From JBKHXU01 sp046565865 (GTDB taxonomy: Bacteria > Pseudomonadota > Gammaproteobacteria > Acidiferrobacterales > Sulfurifustaceae): a DNA stretch of 10,754 nt. The translations under genes were made by a program, and so were the position numbers. Every line of letters begins with the position of its first letter. The first letter of the stretch is position 1. Below the pieces are notes generated by a model. It searched no databases, was not told where the DNA came from, and saw only the letters and a list, made by a program, of their open reading frames with translations. This document shows, one piece after another, positions 1 to 5,165 of this stretch. The DNA lies in NCBI GenBank assembly GCA_046565865.1, contig JBKHXU010000018.1, positions 1 through 10,754 of the forward strand, given 5' to 3'.

Positions 1-831
1 GTCGACCGACAGGAGGCCGAGGTGCCGCCGCGCCTGGCCAAGCTCGTGCTCGAACGCCAGGCACCACCCCCGCCCCCGGTCGTGAAAGCGCCGGAGCCGG
101 AGGCGGTGAAGCCGGACGCCGCCAAGCCGGAAGCCAAGGTGAAGCAGCCAAAGAAGATCGAGAAGGTCGAGCCGAAGAAAAATGTCGAGGTCGCGCGGCG
201 CAAGGCGGCGCGCTCGGGGCTACTCGCGCTCAAGGACGACCTTGCCGATCTGCGCGACAGCCCGGTCGCGGAAAAGCTCAAAGGCGCCAAGCCGGGACCC
301 GGGCTCGGGTTCGGCAAGGGCCCGGGCGTCGGCAGTTCGAGCGGACCGGCGCTTGGCGCGGGCGCGCGCTCGCTCGTCACCAGCAACGTTGCCAGTGGTA
401 GCGGTGGCGTCAATACCTCGCGCCTGAGCCACGGCTTCGGCGGCGGCGGTCTCGCCAGTCGATCGACGACACAGGTGAACAGTCCGGTCGGCGGCGGGGG
501 CGGTGGCGGCGGCGCTGTCCGTCGCGGCGGCGGCGGGTTGGCGGCGCGGTCACTCGAGGAGATCAAGCTCGTGTTCGACAAGAACAAGAGCGCGATCTAC
601 GCGATCTACAATCGCGCGTTGCGCGCAGACCCGAGCTTGCAGGGGAAGGTGGTGTTGCGCTTGACCATCTCACCCGCGGGTGCGGTTACCGCGTGCGAGA
701 TCGTATCGAGCGATCTGCGCGCCCCGGAACTGGAGCGCAAGCTGGTGGCGCGCATCAAGCAATTCGATTTCGGCGCCAAGGACGTGAACATCATGGTGGT
801 GACCTACCCGATCGATTTCCTGCCGTCATAA
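1..831 (+). CDS. AgmX/PglI C-terminal domain protein (TonB-like energy transducer), 5' partial
   Basis: The reading frame is open from base 1, so the gene starts upstream of the window. The GTG at 22 is an internal valine codon: the preceding residues VDRQEAE fit the family segment that follows the membrane anchor. Visible parts, in order, are a Pro/Lys-rich linker (about 61-180), a long Gly/Ser-rich low-complexity stretch (about 280-540, with poly-Gly runs near 490-535), and a C-terminal AgmX/PglI (TonB-like) domain (about 550-828). That domain contains SLEEIKLVFDKNKSAIY, then GKVVLRLTISPAGAVTACEI, and ends in VTYPIDFLPS. Such proteins are anchored in the inner membrane with a periplasmic C-terminal domain, and in proteobacteria they are usually encoded beside ExbB/TolQ- and ExbD/TolR-like proton-channel genes. 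I therefore infer that those lie upstream. The substrate or receptor is unknown. The gene ends in tandem stops (TAA then TAG). The family call is firm; the exact physiological role is not. Confidence 0.85.
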   Translation, partial: VDRQEAEVPPRLAKLVLERQAPPPPPVVKAPEPEAVKPDAAKPEAKVKQPKKIEKVEPKKNVEVARRKAARSGLLALKDDLADLRDSPVAEKLKGAKPGPGLGFGKGPGVGSSSGPALGAGARSLVTSNVASGSGGVNTSRLSHGFGGGGLASRSTTQVNSPVGGGGGGGGAVRRGGGGLAARSLEEIKLVFDKNKSAIYAIYNRALRADPSLQGKVVLRLTISPAGAVTACEIVSSDLRAPELERKLVARIKQFDFGAKDVNIMVVTYPIDFLPS

Positions 832-838
832 TAGTTTT

Positions 839-871
839 CCCTCTTCCTCCGGGAGAGGGCAAGGGTGAGGG
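839..871. repeat. REP-like palindrome between convergent genes, possible bidirectional terminator
   Basis: A perfect 6-bp inverted repeat, CCCTCT (839-844) and AGAGGG (854-859), has a 9-nt loop and is followed by CAAGGGTGAGGG. Read on the minus strand this gives CCCTCACCC, then CCCTCTCCCGGAGG, then AGAGGG, which resembles a short interspersed palindrome widespread in intergenic regions of GC-rich proteobacteria. It fills almost the whole 46-bp gap between two genes that converge here. On the minus strand the hairpin is followed by only AAAAC and on the plus strand by no T-run, so it is not a canonical intrinsic terminator. A role in 3'-end formation or mRNA stability is inference from position. 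Confidence 0.5.
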
Positions 872-877
872 CAAGGT

Positions 878-1912
878 TTACGTCAACGCCCCGCCACAAC
901 TACTGCCCGCGCCCGCGGTGCAACCGAAGCAGTGCGGCCCGGTCGCAATCGGGGCATCGGTTAGCGCCGCCGCATCGAGATCCCACAGATAACGCCGGCG
1001 CCCGCCGACGACTCCAGGGTTGGAGGAGGTAGGGGGCGTCTGGAACATGCCGCCGAGCGGCAGGTCCAGCATCTGGTTGAAGTCGCAGTCGTACACCAGG
1101 CCGAGCCAATCGACACTGACTAAGTGGCGGCACATAAGACCGGGCACCGTCGCCGGGTTGAAGTTGTCGACGAGGAGCTGCATGTACTCGTCGTATTTCC
1201 CGTCGCGCTCGAGCGCGTGCGCGAAGCGATTGATCGGCAGGTTGGCGATCGTGAACAGCCGGTTGAAGTCGATGCCGTGATCTTCTTTAAGGCGCTTCTT
1301 GTAATCGGCCTCCAGCTTCGCCTGATTGCCCGGCAGAAACGCCCCGCCCGGGTTGTACACCAGATCGAGCACGAGCTCCGGCCGTCTGCCGTAACCGGCG
1401 GTGTTGAGCGCGCGCAGCGCAGCGATGCTCTTATCGAATACACCTTTGCCGCGCTGCGCATCGACGTTCTCGCGCGTGTAACAGGGCAGCGATGCGACCA
1501 GCCGCACCCCGCGCGCGGCATACCACGCGGCCAGATCGTCCTGGCCCGGCTCACTCAGCACCGTGAGGTTGCAGCGCGCCGTGACCGCGACGCCAAGCGC
1601 CTGCCAGCGATCGACAAAGCGCCGAAAATCTGGATTCACCTCCGGCGCGCCGCCGGTGATGTCAACTTTCGCGATGCGCGCGCGCTCGGCCCAGGCAAGG
1701 ATGCGCTCCATGGTTTCCCACGTCATGATCTCAGTCCGCTTCGGCCCGGCATCCACGTGGCAGTGGTTGCATGCCTGGTTGCACAACCTGCCGACATTGA
1801 CTTGCAGCTCCTGGAGCGGCGCGCGTGCGAGCCGCGGGAACTCGTGTCGTGATAGCGTTTCGGCGAAGGAGACTGTTACGGCGACGCGGGTGGTTCTTGC
1901 TTGGGCGTTCAT
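878..1912 (-). CDS. arsS: Arsenosugar biosynthesis radical SAM protein ArsS
   Basis: This 344-residue radical SAM enzyme has the canonical CX3CX2C [4Fe-4S] motif (Cys44, Cys48, Cys51 in LCNQACNHC), the GGAPE motif at 87-91, and the C-terminal Cys-rich domain of the family (DUF3641-like). The latter includes LMCRHLVSVDW (Cys261), YDCDFNQM (Cys276) and HCFGCTAGAGSSCGG (Cys328, Cys331, Cys339). ArsS proteins are implicated in making arsenosugars by adding a deoxyadenosyl group to methylated arsenic, normally after ArsM methyltransferase. Some homologues carry selenocysteine near the C terminus; here every such position is an ordinary cysteine codon, and Cys339 is TGT. About 16 residues (roughly 289-304, MFQTPPTSS and following) look inserted between LPLGG and RRRYLWDL compared with the family as I remember it. 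No arsM or other ars gene lies in the window. The ATG at 1912 has no convincing Shine-Dalgarno sequence. Family assignment is strong; substrate is from family knowledge. Confidence 0.88.
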   Translation of the reverse strand: MNAQARTTRVAVTVSFAETLSRHEFPRLARAPLQELQVNVGRLCNQACNHCHVDAGPKRTEIMTWETMERILAWAERARIAKVDITGGAPEVNPDFRRFVDRWQALGVAVTARCNLTVLSEPGQDDLAAWYAARGVRLVASLPCYTRENVDAQRGKGVFDKSIAALRALNTAGYGRRPELVLDLVYNPGGAFLPGNQAKLEADYKKRLKEDHGIDFNRLFTIANLPINRFAHALERDGKYDEYMQLLVDNFNPATVPGLMCRHLVSVDWLGLVYDCDFNQMLDLPLGGMFQTPPTSSNPGVVGGRRRYLWDLDAAALTDAPIATGPHCFGCTAGAGSSCGGALT

Positions 1913-2067
1913 GGCGCCATTATGTCATCCCAAGCGCGCAATGGTCACTGCGTTTGTGGCTGTTTCCTTTGGCAGTAGGGCGGTATGACCGAGCGAGTGC
2001 ATCGTCTGGCGGGCCACACCCGTGGTAATGTTTTTCCTGTCTGCTCGAAGATCTAGGCGGTTCCTGA
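1913..2067. other. Divergent intergenic region between arsS and the TfoX-C gene
   Basis: This 155-bp gap holds no convincing gene. It contains the candidate arsS promoter at its left end and a weak ribosome binding site, AGGCGG (2055-2060), 7 nt before the ATG of the rightward gene. A short inverted repeat, CCAC/GTGG, occurs in the CCACACCCGTGG segment near 2014-2025. No clear promoter for the rightward gene is visible. Confidence 0.4.
1919..1948 (-). promoter_or_regulatory. Candidate sigma70-type promoter for arsS
   Basis: On the minus strand GTGACC (1948-1943; matches TTGACA at 4 of 6) is followed by an 18-bp spacer and CATAAT (1924-1919; matches TATAAT at 5 of 6). The -10 box ends only 6 bp before the A of the arsS ATG, so transcription would begin at or within a base or two of the start codon, giving a leaderless mRNA. 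This agrees with the lack of a ribosome binding site before the gene. It is prediction by eye only. Confidence 0.3.
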
Positions 2068-2319
2068 ATGCGGAATCTCGGTCCACGTTCACGCGGTATG
2101 CTTGCCAACGCGGGCATCGTCTCCGACGCGCAGCTCAAGGCCATGGGCGCCGTGGCCGCCTTCATCGCCGTCAAACGTGCCGGCGGCAAACCGAGCCTGA
2201 ATCTGTTGTGGGCGCTCGAAGGGGCGCTCACGAACCGCGATTGGAAGGAGGTCGCAAGGAGAGACCGGCTGAGTTTACTGACTCAACTCGAGGCGGCCGA
2301 GGCACGACGCAAGGGATGA
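2068..2319 (+). CDS. Stand-alone TfoX C-terminal domain protein
   Basis: This small 83-residue protein consists of little more than a TfoX/Sxy C-terminal domain. It shows LRNLGPRS-like entry residues (NLGPRSRGML, 3-12), AGIVSDAQLKAMGAVAAF (15-32), and SLNLLWALEGAL (43-54). Full-length TfoX/Sxy regulators of natural competence carry an additional N-terminal domain, which is absent here. The start is well fixed because a TGA stop in the same frame lies directly before the ATG, with a weak AGGCGG ribosome binding site 7 nt upstream. Many proteobacteria encode such single-domain forms as proteins of unknown function, so a competence role should not be assumed. The stop codon overlaps the first ATG of the downstream acetyltransferase remnant in an ATGA arrangement (2316-2319), suggesting the two were once translationally coupled. 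Confidence 0.82.
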   Translation: MRNLGPRSRGMLANAGIVSDAQLKAMGAVAAFIAVKRAGGKPSLNLLWALEGALTNRDWKEVARRDRLSLLTQLEAAEARRKG

Positions 2320-2534
2320 AAGATGGTTGTATGTCGCTGACCATACGCTTGGCGACACCGCACAATGCAATTCCTAACCCTTTGGGTGCTGAAGCAGAAT
2401 GTTGCGGCGCGCGAGTTTACTCGCGGTTGGGATTTGTTGCGGATGGAACCGAGCGGAGCGAGACGCAACTGATCGGCACGCCGTTGGACGAGCTTCGGTA
2501 TCGGATCGCGCTGCGGCAAGCGCCCGCGCGTTAG
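2316..2534 (+). pseudogene. Decayed GNAT-family N-acetyltransferase (internal deletion plus frameshift)
   Basis: From the ATG at 2316 or 2331 the frame reads MSLTIRLATPHN, a typical first beta strand of a GNAT acetyltransferase. The sequence then jumps to the GNAT end. In the +1 frame bases 2371-2415 read FLTLWVLKQNVAARE, and from 2415 onward the original frame reads VYSRLGFVADGTERSE, followed by a DELRYRIAL ending. Joined, these give the classic LWVL-x-x-N-x-x-A-R-x-F-Y-x-x-L-G-F signature. Restoring one T in the TTT run at 2416-2418 would join both frames as ...AAREFYSRLGF.... The central part of the fold, including the acetyl-CoA binding loop, is missing (about 100 residues judged from usual GNAT length). 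The product should therefore be inactive even without the frameshift. An unbroken 67-residue frame (2331-2534) still exists but is a chimera. The stop TAG (2532-2534) overlaps the stop of the convergent DUF1841 gene. Confidence 0.72.
2410..2425. repeat. Perfect inverted repeat CGCGAGT-TT-ACTCGCG
   Basis: Seven-base arms (2410-2416 and 2419-2425) flank a 2-nt spacer inside the acetyltransferase remnant. The spacer coincides with the short T-run where the reading frame breaks. A neighbouring longer inverted pair, GTTGCG (2436-2441) and CGCAAC (2464-2469), lies just downstream. These are probably by-products of the coding sequence rather than a functional site. Confidence 0.45.
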
Positions 2535-2968
2535 CGCCCGCTCTCAGCGGCGTGGTTTAGACAGTCGAGATACCGCGCTTCGCTCGGCGCGGTGTTGTCG
2601 CGCTGTGCCTGCCACAGCATTTCCGCCAGACATTCCATCATGACGTGTTGCGCCGCGTGTTCGTCGGCGAGGCGCAGGCGCAGGCGGTCGTAGAGGGCGC
2701 GCACGCCGCGTGGTTGGTCGATGGACAGTTGTTCTTCGATGGCGATGTGCAGGCTGAGGTGCAGGAACGGGTTCGTTTCGCCGAGCGCCGGGTCGTAGTC
2801 GCGGTCGATCTGGGCGTCCGGTCGGTCGAGTAACGATTGGTACTCGGGGTGGCGCTGCGCCACGGCGACTACCAACCGCTCGATACCTTCCAACGGTTGA
2901 CCCGCGCGATGGCGTCGCCAGGCGTTGAAAAATACCTCGCGCAGGCGCGCGCGGTCGGTGCCGTACAT
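2531..2968 (-). CDS. DUF1841 family protein
   Basis: This 145-residue protein (from the ATG at 2968) belongs to the uncharacterised DUF1841 family, common in beta- and gammaproteobacteria. Recognisable features are an N terminus of MYGTDRARLREVFFNAWRRH type, the HPEYQSLL segment, the conserved NPFLHLSLHIAIEEQ block (His-rich helix), IDQPRGVRALYD, and AAQHVMMECLAEMLWQAQR near the end. The composition suggests a soluble, mostly helical cytoplasmic protein. No function is established. The start overlaps the TGA stop of the upstream FIST gene by one base (TGATG). A GTG three bases earlier is possible, but the ATG matches the usual family start. There is no separate ribosome binding site, so translation probably depends on coupling to the FIST gene. 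Confidence 0.85.
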   Translation of the reverse strand: MYGTDRARLREVFFNAWRRHRAGQPLEGIERLVVAVAQRHPEYQSLLDRPDAQIDRDYDPALGETNPFLHLSLHIAIEEQLSIDQPRGVRALYDRLRLRLADEHAAQHVMMECLAEMLWQAQRDNTAPSEARYLDCLNHAAESGR

Positions 2969-4077
2969 CACGCGCCGCCGGCGTGGAACAGGCCGAGCAC
3001 GGTTGAGTATTGGTACAAGTGATTGGCGCCGTCGAGCGGGCCCAGCTCGCCGTTGCCGTACATGCCGATCACTGGCATATCGGGGAAGCGCGTAGTGAGC
3101 AGTTCAAGGTCGCGGTCGCGATTGCCGTAAAAGTGCGGCCCGCGGCCCATGCACGGGAATAGCAGTGCGAAGTCGGGCGCGGCTTTGAGCTCGAGCGAGG
3201 CGCGTTCGATGACGGCGCGCATCTCGCGTTCGGCGGTGAGCGCATCGCGCATGGCCCAAAACAGCCTTTCGCCGCGGCTCAGAGGATGCGACAACGTGAT
3301 CGACTGGTCGCGCGGATTGGCGGCGACGATGTGATTCAAACGATAGCGCCCCTCGCGGATCGCGGTCATCGGGTCGCCGAAGGTGACGCCGCCCATAATA
3401 AGGTGCAGCGGGATGCGCTCCATCTCCCGCACCGGCAGCGGCAGCGATTTGACCAGCACATTTAGCGCCGGATAGTTGCCAAGGCGTTTGACGTCGTAGC
3501 CGTGTACCTCCGCCACTTCGATCGGCGACGTCAGCGCGCGCACACCTTGGGACGCGGTGATTACGCCGCGCGCGCCTTCGATCAGCACCTCGGCGCGGCC
3601 GCTCTCAACGACCCGGCCGTGGGCCCAGACCTTGAACGGTCCGTGGCCAAACACATCGCCGGAAATGGCGCCGATGCGCCGCGCCGGCACGTCGAGCCAA
3701 TCGGCGCTCAGTCCCGACGGTGTGCACAGGCTCAACAACATCTTCTCGTCGTTGGTGACCTGGCTCGGCGCCGGGCTTAAGCGCACGGGATCGGCGAACA
3801 CCATCGCCGCCGCGCCCGGGCTATCCAGCACCCACTCCTGGTCGGTGAGGATGCCGGCACCGGTGGCGCCGATGACTTGCAGGCATCCGGCACTGCGCGC
3901 CGCGGCGCGCAGTGCCGCGTCGGGATTGGTGGCGTAGTGGGGTGTGAGGAACAGCAGCACCGCGCTCGCGCGCGTCAGTTCGGCGCGTTCGAGTGCATGG
4001 GCAACGGCGCGCGCGGCATGCGCCGGGTCGGCGCGCCCGCCGTAGCTCAATCCGGTGCTCACACGTTTCGCGTTCAT
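2968..4077 (-). CDS. FIST domain-containing sensory protein
   Basis: This 369-residue protein has the FIST N domain (about 35-200, with LLFLTPHYA at 41-49 and the GATGAGILTD loop at 70-79) and the FIST C domain (about 205-365). The C domain ends in the characteristic PCMGRG motif (308-313, Cys309) and IGMYGNGELGP (337-347). FIST modules are thought to bind small ligands such as amino acids and occur in signal-transduction proteins. This one is stand-alone, with no attached kinase, GGDEF or chemoreceptor domain, and has no signal peptide or membrane segment, so it is probably a cytosolic ligand-binding protein. The start is supported by a good ribosome binding site (GGGAG on the minus strand, 4087-4083) 5 nt before the ATG. 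The ATG overlaps the nth stop in an ATGA arrangement, so the gene is cotranscribed with nth. Ligand and partner are unknown. Confidence 0.88.
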   Translation of the reverse strand: MNAKRVSTGLSYGGRADPAHAARAVAHALERAELTRASAVLLFLTPHYATNPDAALRAAARSAGCLQVIGATGAGILTDQEWVLDSPGAAAMVFADPVRLSPAPSQVTNDEKMLLSLCTPSGLSADWLDVPARRIGAISGDVFGHGPFKVWAHGRVVESGRAEVLIEGARGVITASQGVRALTSPIEVAEVHGYDVKRLGNYPALNVLVKSLPLPVREMERIPLHLIMGGVTFGDPMTAIREGRYRLNHIVAANPRDQSITLSHPLSRGERLFWAMRDALTAEREMRAVIERASLELKAAPDFALLFPCMGRGPHFYGNRDRDLELLTTRFPDMPVIGMYGNGELGPLDGANHLYQYSTVLGLFHAGGA

Positions 4078-4787
4078 ACCGACTCCCGCCGCGGGGCTGT
4101 CACTTTATCGACATACTCACATAAATCATAGATCGGGCACACGGGACAGCGAGGGGCGCGCGCGGTGCACGTATAGCGCCCGTGCAAAATCAGCCAATGG
4201 TGCGCATGCCGGCGATAGGCCGGCGGCACCACCTCGAGCAGCTTGTCCTCCACCTGGCGCACGTTCTTGCCGGGCGCAAGCCCGGTGCGGTTGGCGACAC
4301 GGAAGATGTGGGTGTCGACCGCAATCGTCGATTCGCCGAACGCGGTATTGAGGATGACATTGGCGGTTTTGCGCCCGACGCCGGGCAGCGCCTCCAGCGC
4401 CTCACGCGTGCGCGGCACCTCGCCGCCGTGTTGCTCGATAAGAATGCGGCTGGTTTTGATGATGTTGGCCGCCTTGGTGTTGAACAGCCCGATCGTTTTC
4501 ACATAGCGTTTGAGCCCGCGCAACCCGAGGCGCAGCATCGCCTCGGGCGTGTTGGCGATGGGGAACAACACCTCGGTGGCGCGGTTCACGCCCTTGTCGG
4601 TCGATTGCGCCGACAGCACCACGGCTACCAACAGCTCGAACGGCGTGCGATAGCGCAGCTCGGTGGTCGGGGTCGGGTTGGCGCGGCGCAGTCGCTCGAA
4701 GAAGGCGCGCCGCTTCGCCGGCGGCCACGGGGAGCGTGCCGCGCGCGTCATCTCGGAACGTTTCGTGGCCGGCGGACGTTGGGGCAT
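4074..4787 (-). CDS. nth: Endonuclease III (DNA glycosylase/AP lyase)
   Basis: Nth is a bifunctional base-excision repair enzyme that removes oxidised pyrimidines and cleaves the abasic strand. The sequence aligns closely in memory with E. coli Nth: PTPTTELRYRTPFELLVAVV, LSAQSTDKGVN, the helix-hairpin-helix LPGVGRKTANV with catalytic Lys140, and VDTHIFRVANRT with catalytic Asp158. The C-terminal [4Fe-4S] cluster motif CX6CX2CX5C is at Cys207, Cys214, Cys217 and Cys223. At 237 residues it is longer than the E. coli enzyme (about 211) because of roughly 20 extra basic residues at the N terminus. The ATG at 4787 has GGAG 10 nt upstream, whereas the internal ATG at 4751 lacks a well-spaced site, so the longer form is preferred. 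It is the first gene of a compact operon with FIST and DUF1841. Confidence 0.96.
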   Translation of the reverse strand: MPQRPPATKRSEMTRAARSPWPPAKRRAFFERLRRANPTPTTELRYRTPFELLVAVVLSAQSTDKGVNRATEVLFPIANTPEAMLRLGLRGLKRYVKTIGLFNTKAANIIKTSRILIEQHGGEVPRTREALEALPGVGRKTANVILNTAFGESTIAVDTHIFRVANRTGLAPGKNVRQVEDKLLEVVPPAYRRHAHHWLILHGRYTCTARAPRCPVCPIYDLCEYVDKVTAPRRESV

Positions 4788-5165
4788 GGCGCGATTCTAA
4801 CTCCAGTTCACCGTCACGCGCGGAGTCAGCCCGCATCACGCCGTGCAATCGCGGCGACAAGCGGCGCGCTAATTTCCGTGCAATGCCGCCGCGCTCGCCT
4901 ATACCTATATATAGGCGGGCAGATGGGCTCGCCCCTCATCGGAGGTGAGCGCGAGTCTGTCGGGGCAGAGGGTCGCTTGCATCGACCCAGGCAAATCGAG
5001 TGGATAGACTAGCGCGCGCTTTCGGGGAAAACCCGAAGGTCACAGGGAACAAAGAACAGCAATCGGGTGCGTCGATGGGATACGCAGAAGCGGTTCCAAT
5101 CGACCGTAGTACGCAACTATGCCCGGCCGCGTGGTGTGGCGGGGACAGCCGAAAGGTACCTGATA
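4788..5165. other. Intergenic region between nth and the M16 protease gene, with a series of hairpins
   Basis: This 378-bp stretch separates two divergent genes. If the M16 gene starts at its upstream GTG (5067), the gap is 279 bp. I recognise no gene. Potential stem-loops follow one another: 4896-4917 (arms CGCCTATA and TATAGGCG, loop of 6), 4928-4955 (CTCGC with GCGAG outside CTCA with TGAG), 4970-4988 (GGGTCG with CGACCC) and 5019-5039 (CTTTCGGG with CCCGAAGG, one wobble, A-rich loop). No Rfam family that I can recall matches. Such stems also arise by chance in GC-rich DNA. The AT-rich TATATATA core at 4906-4913 may include a -10 element for the rightward gene, but no good -35 sits in front of it. 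Confidence 0.4.
4896..4917. promoter_or_regulatory. Perfect 8-bp inverted repeat, possible operator or leader hairpin
   Basis: CGCCTATA (4896-4903) and TATAGGCG (4910-4917) flank a 6-nt loop. Beyond one T-G position the pairing continues with two more GC pairs (4893-4894 with 4919-4920). It is the most AT-rich spot in the divergent nth/M16 intergenic region, so it could be a dimeric regulator site overlapping a promoter or the first hairpin of a leader RNA. Function is inferred from position only. Confidence 0.35.

Noticed and set aside
22..24. GTG as the start of the first gene
   Set aside because: The frame is open to base 1 and the upstream residues fit the AgmX-type family, so the gene is truncated by the window edge.
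1124..1852. Plus-strand open frame of 242 codons opposite arsS
   Set aside because: No domain, and it is fully opposite the conserved radical SAM coding region.
2022..2315. Upstream part of a long plus-strand frame ending at 2534
   Set aside because: It overlaps the TfoX-C gene in another frame and has no recognisable protein features. Only the part from about 2316 resembles a protein family (GNAT).
4182..5012. Plus-strand open frame of 276 codons covering nth and the intergenic region
   Set aside because: It is the antisense of conserved nth codons and loses any coding appearance once it leaves nth.
4890..5165. Known riboswitch classes (FMN-like CGGGGCAGAGGG, TPP-like ACCTGAT, cobalamin or c-di-GMP aptamers)
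   Set aside because: Only short isolated matches were found. The required core motifs in the right order are absent.
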